From Ravibacter sp037191015 (GTDB lineage Bacteria; Bacteroidota; Bacteroidia; Cytophagales; Spirosomataceae), in the NCBI GenBank assembly GCA_037191015.1, contig JBBCKD010000007.1, positions 1 through 64,000 of the forward strand: 64,000 nt of DNA, given 5' to 3'. Below are positions 6,851 through 16,470 of this stretch, piece after piece. The translations under genes were made by a program, and so were the position numbers. Within the stretch, counting starts at the first letter, position 1, and each line of letters opens with the position of its first letter. The notes below the pieces were generated by a model that was not told where the DNA came from, did not search any database, and worked only from the letters and a program-made list of their open reading frames with translations.

Positions 6851-7402
6851 CTAGTAGAGATCCTGTCCGTATTCGTCATCGCTTCCGTACCCGTCCATAT
6901 CGCTTTCTTCCAATCCCCTCAGTAACAGGCCTTTCTTTATCAGCGATATCTGTCCTGCATGATAAAGATCATGATGGATCATTCCATGAAGAAGCGTATA
7001 AAAGCTATAATTTTTTCCCGGTACAAGCTCCTCCAGATAGGCGTCGCTTTCGATTTGCTCCAGGTGGGTCACCAGTTCATCCTGGGAAAGGCTCAGCTCC
7101 ATCTGCAAGGTTTCCCATTCAAACTCATCGACCATCCCGAAAACCTTCCAGTCCTTGTCTGCCGTCCTGATGTCGAACTCCTCATCCCCCTGTAGTTTTC
7201 TTGCTACAAAAATGCGCCACGTGGTGATGTGGTAAACTATCTCGGCAATGGAATGGGTATTGGGAGTCAGCCTTGCTTCGGCTACAGCGGGAGAGACATC
7301 GCGGAGACTTGTAACCAACGACGGACCGTGCCAGGCCTCCTCACTTTCATATGAATCATTAATCAGGTCGATTATTCGCAGGGTCTCGTCTTTAATATCC
7401 AT
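6851..7402 (-). CDS. DinB-family four-helix protein
   Basis: This 183-residue protein is of the DinB/DfsB/YfiT metal-binding superfamily, four-helix bundles that coordinate a divalent metal with three histidines. Candidate ligands are in SIAEIVYHITTWR (near residue 63) and the C-terminal HGMIHHDLYHAGQISLIKK. Members include bacillithiol and mycothiol S-transferases. The ATG at 7402 is chosen because an upstream extension to 7531 shows no conservation and reads through a G-rich leader. The tail is acidic and glycine-rich (SDMDGYGSDDEYGQD). A YpdA gene at 60861 shows the bacillithiol pathway is likely present, so a thiol transferase role is possible. Confidence 0.85.
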   Translation of the reverse strand: MDIKDETLRIIDLINDSYESEEAWHGPSLVTSLRDVSPAVAEARLTPNTHSIAEIVYHITTWRIFVARKLQGDEEFDIRTADKDWKVFGMVDEFEWETLQMELSLSQDELVTHLEQIESDAYLEELVPGKNYSFYTLLHGMIHHDLYHAGQISLIKKGLLLRGLEESDMDGYGSDDEYGQDLY

Positions 7403-7703
7403 ATATGTATAAAACTGTCTCTCGCGGGGGGCCGCTCCCGGATCCGTTCCGATGTCTTTCCGGCATCGGGCAAAACCATGGGGAACGCTACCATTTTCCA
7501 CTAAATTTAGCAGTGTCCGCCATAAAAACAAACTCCGGACGGCGCAATATTACGCAATTATTACAACTCTTTTCTTTCAAAAGTGGTCTTTTAACTATAA
7601 ATAGCAGCTCAAAAATCAGTACGGTCCGGTTCAAAATGATTTTTGCATATCGTCGTTATATGATTGTTACCAATCGGATCCCGTTAAAAAGTTTCAGATA
7701 GCC
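7403..7703. other. Intergenic region without a convincing gene
   Basis: This 301-bp gap separates the divergent DinB and DUF4136 genes. It must hold both promoters, but I see no clean TTTG/TAnnTTTG pair; GATTTTTG near 7638 is the nearest match to a -7 box toward the DUF4136 gene. No inverted repeat or RNA gene stands out. Confidence 0.4.
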
Positions 7704-8321
7704 ATGAGAAAGCACACCTTCTTCATTATCACACTGGCGTTCGGAGCATTGCTCGCGGCATGTTCCAAAGACCCGATTTCCGATCTCACTTATGAAGACA
7801 CCCAGGTGTTTTTCACTAACCATGATAAGGAAGCCAACTTCAAAGAGTACAAGTCTTTCAGTATCGTCGATTCAGTCTACATTATCTCGAACCAGGGCGA
7901 AGGGACTTCTCTTTCCGAAACCGACCTGGCCATGATCAGCCGGATCATTCACAACATGCAGCAAATGGGATACGAATATGTAGGTCCCGACGATAATCCT
8001 GATGTGGGAATAACGCTGGAGCTTGTAGACAACCGCTATCTCAACCTTGTACAGATCCCGATGGGCGGCTATTGGGGTGGTTACTGGGGCGGATACGGCG
8101 GTTGGGGAATGGGGATGCCCAGCTACTATACGTACCAGCAGGTACAGGAGCTCTACTGGATAGTCAATATGCTCGATCTGAAAAATCCCGATACTGTCAA
8201 CCAGAAGCTGAAAGTGATCTGGAATGCGCAGATCCGCGGCGAAGGGCTGTATGAACCGTCGCTGGTTCCGGCAATGGTCGATCAGCTTTTCAAACAATCC
8301 TCCTATCTTAAGACCAATTGA
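7704..8321 (+). CDS. DUF4136 lipoprotein
   Basis: This 205-residue protein starts with a lipoprotein signal ending in the lipobox LLAAC (Cys20), so it should be exported and lipid-anchored. The rest matches the DUF4136 family: a YKSFSIVD-type first strand, helical IIHNMQQMGYEYV, and DVGITLEL. A glycine- and tyrosine-rich insertion (repeated GGYWGGY, about residues 120-136) interrupts the domain, as commonly seen in this family. It is followed 41 bp later by an outer-membrane barrel gene, and the two are probably co-transcribed. The function is unknown, likely in the cell envelope. Confidence 0.87.
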   Translation: MRKHTFFIITLAFGALLAACSKDPISDLTYEDTQVFFTNHDKEANFKEYKSFSIVDSVYIISNQGEGTSLSETDLAMISRIIHNMQQMGYEYVGPDDNPDVGITLELVDNRYLNLVQIPMGGYWGGYWGGYGGWGMGMPSYYTYQQVQELYWIVNMLDLKNPDTVNQKLKVIWNAQIRGEGLYEPSLVPAMVDQLFKQSSYLKTN

Positions 8322-8362
8322 TACCCTCGTTGCTTTCTAACCCAAGATATTTCAGAAAGGCC

Positions 8363-9025
8363 ATGAATCGTCATATTTTAGCATTATTTGCTTTACTTTT
8401 TATCGGTTTGAGCGGTTCTATGGCTCAAAGAGCCGATCTCTACACGCTCGAGTCTCCTTACCAGCGCTATACCCACAACCTGGCGACCCTTCGCTGGCTG
8501 GGCGCCGCTCCGCTCGGATCGATCACGGACGGCTACGTCGATAAGCCCTCGTTTGCCAACTACAGCCTTTCCGTAGAGTGGGTTTTCCGTAATATGCCCA
8601 TATCTGCCGGCCTGGAAGCCGGGAAATATTATTTTGAACAGCGGTATCCGCGGGCTATCTACACGGTAGGAGAGAACGAAGTCTCCGCTGTAAAAACCAG
8701 CACCTATACGGCAGTACCGCTTACCGGGCTGATCAAGTATCATTTCCTCGGTACAAATGCTCAGTTCTCGCCCTACGTGCAGCTGAATATAGGCGCTCAC
8801 ATCAACACATATACCGACTATTTCGGCATTCTCGCCGATGAGAAGAGGCAGACTACTATAGGATTCGGCGGAGGGGCCGGCCTGAAGTACTTTTTCAAAA
8901 AAGACGGTCCCGTCGGCCTGGATGTTGCAGTCCGCTACGATCAGAATACTTTCAAATACGGCTACATCACCAATGGTGTCGGTACCCTGGCCGGATCGGT
9001 CGGGTTATTCTATCGCTGGTGGTAG
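8363..9025 (+). CDS. Outer-membrane beta-barrel protein
   Basis: The 220-residue product has a Sec signal (MNRHILALFALLFIGLSGSMAQ) and then alternating amphipathic strands with aromatic ends, finishing with LAGSVGLFYRWW, a typical barrel C-terminus. It resembles porin-family/PorT-like small barrels of Bacteroidota. The ATG at 8363 is chosen because it opens a clean signal peptide and has AGAAAGG 6-7 nt upstream; a start at 8318 would overlap the DUF4136 stop and add a non-signal segment. The next gene begins at the base after its stop codon. Its function is unknown. Confidence 0.85.
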   Translation: MNRHILALFALLFIGLSGSMAQRADLYTLESPYQRYTHNLATLRWLGAAPLGSITDGYVDKPSFANYSLSVEWVFRNMPISAGLEAGKYYFEQRYPRAIYTVGENEVSAVKTSTYTAVPLTGLIKYHFLGTNAQFSPYVQLNIGAHINTYTDYFGILADEKRQTTIGFGGGAGLKYFFKKDGPVGLDVAVRYDQNTFKYGYITNGVGTLAGSVGLFYRWW

Positions 9026-11197
9026 ATGAGCAGCCTCGCAGAAAACAAAAAATATACGTTTCTTCTGTTTTTTGCAGCAACACTGGGTGCAGCAGCATGG
9101 ATAGCTTTCGCATTGTTCCCCCGGAACCGCCCGCATGCGGAGGTTGATCTTTCCGGGTTCCCGGCGCCTGAAATTATCCGGGCCGACAGCAGTAGGCATC
9201 AGCTTATTATACAGCGTTACAGGCAGACAGGCCCTGAGATCAGGCTGCTTGCATACACCCCTTCCGCCGGCATAGCACCTTTCGCCGCCACCGTCTCCCA
9301 GGGAGACCGGCAACAGGAGATCGTCATTCCTCCTTCCCCCGGCGGCTGGCTCCGGCTGACACCCGGTATACTCGAAACCGGCCCTTTTAACCTTACACTC
9401 AAAAGCCTTAGGGATTCGCTATGCAGTGTAACGGTAGCATTGGAGTTCGACAGGGAGCAAGCCGGGGAAATTGCGGACACTACACGCTGGTTCAGGCACG
9501 GAAGCGACGATGACCTGCTCGATGTGCGCGTAGTAATAAAAAACGACAAGTATTACCTGAAGGATTTCGCAGGATATGCCGACGGGCGAAAAAGATATTA
9601 TTTCCTGGAAGGAATGCGTACTGACTCCCTCGACGAAGGGCTTGCTGTCCGGCCCGGTTACCTTTATACAGTAGTCGCCAGATGGATCGACGGCTCTTAC
9701 GACCAGTGGTGGAACACAACGCGGGACCGCACCTCCAGGCTTCAATCGGTCTGGATCGCTCCCGATAGCGCATCGCCCCGCACCGGAAGCGCAGGCAGGC
9801 TGTCGCCTGTGCCTGTTCCCGGCTGGTTCAGGCCTTCGCAGACTTTCAATCCCCAATTCGACAGGATATTCCCTGAGTTCGACCCGGTACCGGGCAAGCT
9901 CATGATGGCCTACCGGCTAAACCAGGACGTACCCTTTGAAGCGTATTTCAGGAGAGGCATCACGCATCTGCCCCGATGGGAACAGGACGTGCCCGCTGAA
10001 AAACAGCACTGGACGGAAGCCCCCGGCTTTTTCGGCGACCGGGACCAGCACTGGTTTGAAAGCCTGAGTCGCAGCGAAGTCGAGGAATATGCCGATAGAG
10101 TAGGCAGCATTGGGGCGTATGCGTATGATTTCGAGTTCTGGAATCGTCGTTATTCTCCCGGCGTCAGGCAGCGGCTTCTATGGTTTTCACAAAGGCTGAA
10201 ACAGAACAATCCCGGGATGTACCTGTTCGACTACTGGGGAGGCAGCGCCTACGTGAATACGACCTTCCGAGACAAGGACGGGAACTTCACCCCCGCCGGC
10301 TTTTTTCATGATTACAACGGTCCGCACTCCAACCACTTTAACTTTGAAAAGAATTCCGACGGGGATTTTTTCGGCCGGTACTTCAACATTACCGCGGTCG
10401 ATGTCTATCCCCGGCCTCCTGTTTCGGTAGGCGCCCGGCACTACAACCTGAATAACTACCTTGTCCTTTCGGCCGTTCACTCGTCAAGGATCAACCGGAT
10501 GTTCAGCTACCAGCAGAATAACAAGACCGTCTGGTTTGCATGGAACCGCTTCATGCCTATGTATGACGATCCGCCGTTTCCCTGGCACGTCCGCACTACA
10601 AACCCTGAAGGGTCGCTGATATTCAGCGGTCTAGAAACCATCCCTGCCAGCCAGGCCCTATCCATTTCACTATTCTCGCTGATCGAAGGCGACGGCCTGT
10701 ATATATGGAACGACTCACAGGCCTGGGGAAGAGGCCCCGATAATTACTCGATCCGTGACGATACCCACCTGCATGCGGCTACCGTATGGTTGCCCGCGGA
10801 CGGACGTTCGGAAGTAACCCTGTTTTCGGTAGATTCATCCTCTCAGGAAAGCCCCCGCTACTGGGATTATGCGTCCGATTTCTTTGCACTCGGAAACTGG
10901 ATGGCTCACCAGGCAGGTGATATCATACACCAGGGAAAACGCGGGGACCTGCCGTTCTGCTTCGAAGGAAAATGGCATGAGCCGCAGAAAGAACAGGCCG
11001 TTCTTGCAGCACATTACCGCCTGCCTTTTGTAACCTCCGTCACGAACGGCAACAGGATACTTGTCCTTGCGCTCGATTCCTTCCAGCAGCCCAACCAAAC
11101 CAGGAACCTGCGTATCAGGCTTCCTGACGGATCCGAAGCAGACATAGCGCTTTACGGCAACTGGCCTTCCCTTTACCGGGGCGTACTCACCCGGTAG
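9026..11197 (+). CDS. Large membrane-anchored protein, possibly glycosidase-like
   Basis: I do not recognise this 723-residue protein. A transmembrane segment (about residues 10-31) is followed by a large extracytoplasmic part. Residues 60-250 look like beta-sandwich modules, with strands such as PEIRLLAYTP and YYFLEGM. The middle part (about 300-560) has features of a (beta/alpha)8 barrel: IGAYAYDFEFWNRRY, KQNNPGMYLFDYWGG, DVYPRPP and NKTVWFAWNRFMP, each a hydrophobic strand ending in acidic or aromatic residues as in glycoside hydrolases. The C-terminal 150 residues are again beta-rich. The ATG starts right after the stop of the barrel gene, so the two genes are probably translationally linked. 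A surface carbohydrate-active role is a guess. Confidence 0.7.
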   Translation: MSSLAENKKYTFLLFFAATLGAAAWIAFALFPRNRPHAEVDLSGFPAPEIIRADSSRHQLIIQRYRQTGPEIRLLAYTPSAGIAPFAATVSQGDRQQEIVIPPSPGGWLRLTPGILETGPFNLTLKSLRDSLCSVTVALEFDREQAGEIADTTRWFRHGSDDDLLDVRVVIKNDKYYLKDFAGYADGRKRYYFLEGMRTDSLDEGLAVRPGYLYTVVARWIDGSYDQWWNTTRDRTSRLQSVWIAPDSASPRTGSAGRLSPVPVPGWFRPSQTFNPQFDRIFPEFDPVPGKLMMAYRLNQDVPFEAYFRRGITHLPRWEQDVPAEKQHWTEAPGFFGDRDQHWFESLSRSEVEEYADRVGSIGAYAYDFEFWNRRYSPGVRQRLLWFSQRLKQNNPGMYLFDYWGGSAYVNTTFRDKDGNFTPAGFFHDYNGPHSNHFNFEKNSDGDFFGRYFNITAVDVYPRPPVSVGARHYNLNNYLVLSAVHSSRINRMFSYQQNNKTVWFAWNRFMPMYDDPPFPWHVRTTNPEGSLIFSGLETIPASQALSISLFSLIEGDGLYIWNDSQAWGRGPDNYSIRDDTHLHAATVWLPADGRSEVTLFSVDSSSQESPRYWDYASDFFALGNWMAHQAGDIIHQGKRGDLPFCFEGKWHEPQKEQAVLAAHYRLPFVTSVTNGNRILVLALDSFQQPNQTRNLRIRLPDGSEADIALYGNWPSLYRGVLTR

Positions 11198-11198
11198 C

Positions 11199-11549
11199 CT
11201 ATCCTTTCATCGTTACGCTTGCGCTCCTGCAGATCGCGCCGATAGGAGGATTCAGCTTCGAAACCTTCACGCAAACCTCTTTTACCGCCGGGTAGGTTTC
11301 TTTAACAGTCGTTATAATATTGAGGGCAAGCGTCTCCAGCAGGCACGAAGAGTTTTTCATTACCCCCGCGACGATCTCGCATACACGTACATAGTCGATA
11401 GTATCGGACAATTCATCCGACACCCCGGCCCGGATGACTTCGGCATCGATATGCACATCGATGGAAAACCGGTTGCCGATCCTCTGCTCCTCTTCGTATA
11501 CGCCATGGAAAGCAAAAAACTCCAGCCCTTCGAGCGATATTACTGCCAT
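11199..11549 (-). CDS. folB: Dihydroneopterin aldolase
   Basis: This 116-residue enzyme converts 7,8-dihydroneopterin to 6-hydroxymethyl-dihydropterin and glycolaldehyde in folate synthesis. Length and motifs fit FolB: EFFAFHGVYEEEQRIGNRF with Glu21 at the position of the catalytic/binding glutamate, Tyr53 in TIDYVRV, the pterin-anchoring Glu72 in LLETLA, and Lys98 in VSKLNPPIG. It lies 10 bp downstream of the DivIVA-domain gene and is probably in the same operon. A PabB homologue, another folate enzyme, is at 59770-60789. Confidence 0.95.
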   Translation of the reverse strand: MAVISLEGLEFFAFHGVYEEEQRIGNRFSIDVHIDAEVIRAGVSDELSDTIDYVRVCEIVAGVMKNSSCLLETLALNIITTVKETYPAVKEVCVKVSKLNPPIGAICRSASVTMKG

Positions 11550-11559
11550 CTGGATAAGC

Positions 11560-12213
11560 TCAGGAATTATTTTCGTTTTTCTTGATCAGCGCCGGGTTAC
11601 GCGACCCTTTCACCCGCACCGCCTTCTGCTCGTCGTCACCCGGCCCGGCTTCCTGCTGCAACATACTGTCGGCCCTTTCCCGGGAGTTTTCGCGAGGGTA
11701 TTTCTTCTCATACTTCTCCAGTGTCTCGCCAAGGTTCCCCATCAATACCCGGATCTCGCCGATCAGGAGATCCCTGTGTTTTTCCAGGGCCCTGCACTCT
11801 CTTTCATATTCCTTAATAGAGCTGACGGCTTCCTCCTGCAGGTATTTGGCCTTATTCTCGGCGTCCTGGATCAGCATACCCGCTTTCCTCTGCGCTTCCT
11901 GCAAAATTTCCTCTGTCTGGGCTTTCGAGTCTTTCAGGTATGTTTCTGCCATCTCCTGCGCCTGTTCCGTAATACGCGCGCTGTTTTCTTCTGCCGATTT
12001 CAGCGTACGGAACAGCGACATTTCCACCTCCTTTAACCGGCTCAGCTCCTTTTCCGCTATCTCGAGCTGCATTTTCAGCAGTTTATTGTCGTCAACAAGA
12101 CGTTCCAGCTCATTTGAAAGTTCCCCCAGAAACGCATGGACCTGCGCAGGCTCGTACCCGCGAAATGCTTTCTCGAATGATTGGTTTCTGATGTCGGCTA
12201 TTGAAATCTTCAT
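11560..12213 (-). CDS. DivIVA-domain coiled-coil protein
   Basis: This 217-residue protein opens with the DivIVA membrane-targeting domain (ISIADIRNQSFEKAFRGYEPAQVHAFL), followed by a long coiled coil over about residues 30-170 rich in E, K, A and L heptads, and a polar charged tail. DivIVA-type proteins gather at curved membranes and organise cell division or polar growth; the Bacteroidota members are little studied. It is transcribed with folB, its start lying 10 bp upstream of that gene's end on the transcript. A divergent helicase gene begins 254 bp away. Confidence 0.88.
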   Translation of the reverse strand: MKISIADIRNQSFEKAFRGYEPAQVHAFLGELSNELERLVDDNKLLKMQLEIAEKELSRLKEVEMSLFRTLKSAEENSARITEQAQEMAETYLKDSKAQTEEILQEAQRKAGMLIQDAENKAKYLQEEAVSSIKEYERECRALEKHRDLLIGEIRVLMGNLGETLEKYEKKYPRENSRERADSMLQQEAGPGDDEQKAVRVKGSRNPALIKKNENNS

Positions 12214-12467
12214 GTCAGGTGTATTTCTTCGTCGGTGCTTAACAGCAAAAATAGGAAAATAAACTTTACCAGGAAGTTCGCTTTCAGAGGGATAAGACCG
12301 CGGACCCGTCTTTTTACCATTCCAGCTTTTATTATATCCGGATTTGAAGTAAATAAAACGGAGCCGGCAGAGAAAAAAAAGTATACTTTTAAGATCCGGA
12401 ACATAAACCGGGTTTTCGGGCGCCTGTCACCCGAACCCCCGGTCTCTGCCGGCAATCGACGTATCTT

Positions 12468-14903
12468 ATGGAGCAGAATATTCAACTCAGGCTAGCCGAG
12501 GAGTTCATTTTTCATACCAACAAAAACGTATTCCTGACCGGTAAGGCAGGAACCGGCAAAACCACTTTCCTGACCCGGTTGAAAAGCACGTTACCCAAAA
12601 GGATGATCATTGTGGCTCCCACCGGGGTGGCCGCCATTAACGCGGGCGGGGTAACCGTCCACTCTTTTTTCCAGCTTTCCTTCGGCCCCAATATCCCGGG
12701 TGCGGCAAGCCCCAACAACGGTATCCTCAGGTTTGGCAGGGAAAAAATAAACCTTATCAAAAGTCTCGATCTGCTGGTCATCGATGAGATAAGCATGCTC
12801 CGCGCGGACCTTCTCGATGCGATTGACGGCGTACTGAGAAGGTTTAAGGACAGGAACAAGCCTTTCGGGGGCACGCAGCTCCTCCTGATAGGCGATCTCC
12901 AGCAACTATCGCCGGTTGTCAAGGAAGACGAATGGCTGCTGCTGAAAGAGCATTACGATACCGTCTTTTTCTTCAGCAGCAATGCCCTCAGGCAAACGGA
13001 TCTGATCCGGATCGAGCTGACCCATATCTACCGCCAGACTGATACTGAATTCATCAATATCCTTAACAAAGTGCGCGACAACAACCTGGATGATCATAGT
13101 CTCAGGCTGCTGAACCAGCGCTATATCCCCTCGTTCAGGCCAGGGAAAGGAGAAGGCTACATTACACTAAGCACCCACAACGCCAGTGCCGTCAGGATCA
13201 ACGCACAACAGCTGGCCGAACTCGGGGGAAGCGCCTCGATGTTCAAGGCCGAGATCAGCGGCGACTTCCCCGTATTTGCCTATCCTACCGAAGAACAGCT
13301 CGAGCTGAAGCAGGGCGCCCAGGTGATGTTCGTAAAGAATGACGCATCGAGAGAAAAGCGGTTCTACAACGGGAAAATAGGGGAAGTCACCCGGATATCC
13401 GCCGACCGGATTTACGTCAGGTGTCCCGGCGATGCGGAGGAAATCGATGTGGAAAAGGCGACCTGGACCAATGTCAAGTACATCCTTAACCAGGAAACCA
13501 AAGAAATAGAGGAAAACGTTGTCGGGACCTTCATCCAGTTTCCCCTGAAGCTGGCATGGGCCATTACGATCCATAAAAGCCAGGGACTTACGTTCGAAAA
13601 AGCTATTATCGACGCCAACCTCTCTTTTGCCCACGGGCAGGTGTATGTGGCCCTCAGCCGCTGCAAAACGCTCGAAGGCATGGTGCTGAGCACCCCCGTG
13701 GAGCCCCACAGCATCAGGACCGACCGCCAGGTAGCATCATTTGTAAAAGAAACGACCGAAAATCCGCCCAACCCGGAGCAGCTGGAAAATGCCAAAACCC
13801 TGTTTCTCAAATCCACGCTCTTCGAACTCTTCGACTGGAATGAAACCAGGAGGGCGGTTGAACAGATACAAAGGGTGTTCCGTGAATACCCGGCCGTTGC
13901 AACCGATGCTGTGAAAGAAAAGCTGGCCGGCGTGTCTGGTATTTTTGACAGGGACATTGACCAGGTAAGCCAGAAATTCAGGAATCAGCTCAATCATATG
14001 CTCACCGGCAGCGGGGCGGAAATAAATGATGAGCTACAGGACCGGATAAGAAAGGCTGCGCTGTATTTTATAGGTAAAACCGATGAAGGGCTCTTACCGG
14101 AAATCAGGACCATCGACCCGGAGTCGGACAACGCAGGTTTTAAAAAAGGATTTACCCAGGCGAAGGAAGACCTGACGAGAAGCCTGTTTATTAAAAACGC
14201 CTGCCTGCATGCTGCTGCTGAAGAATTCTCCGTAGGTAGATACCTGCGCGCGAAAGCCGACGCCGATATCGACTTCAAAGCTTCGGCAGACAAAGCATCC
14301 AAGGGGAGCCCGGCCGCTTCACGTACCAACGGAGAGCTGTACCTGGAGCTGAAAGCCTGGAGAAACGCTATTGCGTCAGAAAATAACATCCCGGAGTACA
14401 TGGTGCTCCAGGTCAAGACCATGACGGAAATTGCCCGTCAGTTGCCGGTTACTACTGAGCAGTTGGCGGGGATAAAAGGAATCGGGAAAACGAAAGCTAA
14501 AAAGTACGGTCCTGAAATTATAGAAATAGTAAAAAGCTACTGCCTGGAAAAAGGGATCGTACCGGAGCAGTCTGAGATCGACCTGCCCGCACCCAAGCCG
14601 GAAAAGATCAACACCCGCGAGGTAACGCTCGACCTGTTCAGGGCCGGTAAAAGTCCGGGAGACATAGCGCTCGAACGGAATCTTGCTTTAAGCACCATCG
14701 AAACCCACCTGTCGTATTACATCGGCCTCGGCGAGCTGGATATCTTCGAAGTGTACCCGGCAGGAAACATCAGATCGATACTGGACTACCTGGCGGGAAA
14801 TCCCGGCAAAACACTCGGCGAGATAAAGCTCGCGCTGGATGACAGCATCACGTTTTCCCAGATCCGGGCAGCTATTACATATTTAAGTATCAATCCGGTA
14901 TAG
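12468..14903 (+). CDS. PIF1-like helicase with HRDC and helix-turn-helix domains
   Basis: This 811-residue protein combines a superfamily-1 PIF1/RecD-like helicase with C-terminal nucleic-acid-binding domains. Walker A is GKAGTGKTT (residues 25-33), Walker B is LLVIDEISM near 105, and GDLQQLSPV is motif III. AITIHKSQGLTF and VYVALSRCKTLEG are the UvrD-C-like motifs near 365-400. An HRDC-like domain spans about 610-690 (helix-hairpin LAGIKGIGKTKAKKYG), and a final HTH-40-type module (about 715-811) includes SPGDIALERNLALSTIETHLSYYI. Proteins of this architecture are common in Bacteroidota and likely act in genome maintenance. The gene stands alone. Confidence 0.92.
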   Translation: MEQNIQLRLAEEFIFHTNKNVFLTGKAGTGKTTFLTRLKSTLPKRMIIVAPTGVAAINAGGVTVHSFFQLSFGPNIPGAASPNNGILRFGREKINLIKSLDLLVIDEISMLRADLLDAIDGVLRRFKDRNKPFGGTQLLLIGDLQQLSPVVKEDEWLLLKEHYDTVFFFSSNALRQTDLIRIELTHIYRQTDTEFINILNKVRDNNLDDHSLRLLNQRYIPSFRPGKGEGYITLSTHNASAVRINAQQLAELGGSASMFKAEISGDFPVFAYPTEEQLELKQGAQVMFVKNDASREKRFYNGKIGEVTRISADRIYVRCPGDAEEIDVEKATWTNVKYILNQETKEIEENVVGTFIQFPLKLAWAITIHKSQGLTFEKAIIDANLSFAHGQVYVALSRCKTLEGMVLSTPVEPHSIRTDRQVASFVKETTENPPNPEQLENAKTLFLKSTLFELFDWNETRRAVEQIQRVFREYPAVATDAVKEKLAGVSGIFDRDIDQVSQKFRNQLNHMLTGSGAEINDELQDRIRKAALYFIGKTDEGLLPEIRTIDPESDNAGFKKGFTQAKEDLTRSLFIKNACLHAAAEEFSVGRYLRAKADADIDFKASADKASKGSPAASRTNGELYLELKAWRNAIASENNIPEYMVLQVKTMTEIARQLPVTTEQLAGIKGIGKTKAKKYGPEIIEIVKSYCLEKGIVPEQSEIDLPAPKPEKINTREVTLDLFRAGKSPGDIALERNLALSTIETHLSYYIGLGELDIFEVYPAGNIRSILDYLAGNPGKTLGEIKLALDDSITFSQIRAAITYLSINPV

Positions 14904-14945
14904 GGTCAGTTCGCCTATGAAGCTGCGATATGATTGTCGGATTTA

Positions 14946-16361
14946 TCACTGGGGCATTTTCTCTCCTCCCCCGCCGAGACCGGGATTGGCCCTGGGCAGC
15001 TTCCAGGCGGGTATCCACGCCAGCAGGATCAGGGCTGCGGCTATCAGGAAGCTTCCCTTCAGCGCATAGTGTTCCGCTGTTTCGCCTGGTAAATTTAAAA
15101 CGTAATGATCGTATAAGAGGTGATAAAACACCCCGCTCATGGCAACCCCGAGGGAGCCTCCGAGCTGCAGTATAAGGCTGTTCATCGTAGTGGCCGTAGC
15201 GGTTTGCTCACGCCTGACTGAATTTAAAAGTGAGGCGGAGACCGGAGCCACCAGGTACCCCATCCCTATTCCCCTGAAAATCATGATCGTAACAATCCAC
15301 CAGGGGGCCGCATTTTCTCCGATCAGCGCAAACAGGACAAAAGACAACGCGACCATCCCGATTCCCATCATGGTAATGTCCCGTATTTTCCCTCTGTCGG
15401 CCAGACGCCCTGCCGCCGGTCGTGTCAGGAGGACCATGAGCGCATTGGGAAGCATCAGCAAACCTGTCTGCATCTGGCTATAGCCCAGCTCGCCCTGCAG
15501 CAGGAACGGCAGATAGAACATGCCCCCGAACAGTGCTATGGAACGGATGAAAATAACAATAGCCGACCTGTTAAAAAGAGCATAACGGAACACCCCCAGG
15601 TCGAGAAGCGCGTCGGGCTTATCGGCCGATTTGATGTAGGCTATCAAAAACAGCGCTGCCACCGCCATTACAATCCACGGGTAAATACTCCCCGGTGAAT
15701 ATTTTGAAATGGTCCACACCCATAGCTGCACGGAAAGAATAAAGGATGAGAACAGGAAATAGCCGGTAAAATCAAATTTATTCCCGGATACCGGGTGGTG
15801 CTTCATGAAAGCCAGGTAGCGGACGGTCAGGAACAAGGCGATCAGCCCCAGGGGCAGATTGATATAAAATACGGAAGGCCAGCCCAGGTAGTGGCCCAGC
15901 GCTCCTCCCAAAGTCGGGCCGATCGCCAGACCGGTCACATTCCCTATCCCCCACCAGGCGATAGCGCTCCCTTTTTCTTCGCGCGGCAACGTCTCGCTCA
16001 GGATGGCCATTGACATCGGCGTGATAATACCGCCTGCAGCAGCCTGGATCGCCCGACACAGTACCAGCCATAATAAATCCGGCGCCATGCTGCAACATAC
16101 CGATCCCGCCGTAAAAATACTCAGGCAGATAACGGTCAGGCGGTAATACCCGATCCGGCTTTTCAGCCAGTTCATAAGCGGAAGGACCAGTAAAAAGGAA
16201 AGCATGTAGGCCGTTACGACCCATTCCACTTCGTTGATGCCTACCTGGAAATCCTCCCGGATGGCGGGTAATGATACGTTTACAATGCTTCTGTCGATAG
16301 AGGCCATTGACGCTGTAAGCATCAGGGCTGCAACAAACCGGGATTTATGAGGAATCTGCAA
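14946..16361 (-). CDS. DHA2-family MFS drug exporter
   Basis: This 471-residue inner-membrane protein is a 14-helix major facilitator of the EmrB/QacA (DHA2) type that exports lipophilic compounds by proton antiport. Signature features are SMASIDRSIVNVSLPAI in helix 1 (the acidic residue sits where the family has one), WVVTAYMLSFLLVLP, RIGYYRLTVICLSIFTAGSV (motif A region) and IGPTLGGALGHYLGWPSVFYINLPLG (motif C). No membrane-fusion partner is adjacent. A small dyad CTGTT-TTT-AACAG (16373-16385) lies 11 bp upstream of the start and might be a regulator site. The substrate cannot be read from sequence. Confidence 0.92.
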   Translation of the reverse strand: MQIPHKSRFVAALMLTASMASIDRSIVNVSLPAIREDFQVGINEVEWVVTAYMLSFLLVLPLMNWLKSRIGYYRLTVICLSIFTAGSVCCSMAPDLLWLVLCRAIQAAAGGIITPMSMAILSETLPREEKGSAIAWWGIGNVTGLAIGPTLGGALGHYLGWPSVFYINLPLGLIALFLTVRYLAFMKHHPVSGNKFDFTGYFLFSSFILSVQLWVWTISKYSPGSIYPWIVMAVAALFLIAYIKSADKPDALLDLGVFRYALFNRSAIVIFIRSIALFGGMFYLPFLLQGELGYSQMQTGLLMLPNALMVLLTRPAAGRLADRGKIRDITMMGIGMVALSFVLFALIGENAAPWWIVTIMIFRGIGMGYLVAPVSASLLNSVRREQTATATTMNSLILQLGGSLGVAMSGVFYHLLYDHYVLNLPGETAEHYALKGSFLIAAALILLAWIPAWKLPRANPGLGGGGEKMPQ

Positions 16362-16470
16362 TGTGTGTGGCGCTGTTTTTAACAGTAGATATGTTTAATT
16401 TTTGGTTTTATTTGAAACGGGAGACTGCTCTGATAACCCTTTTTTTGCATCATACGGTTCAACAACACAT

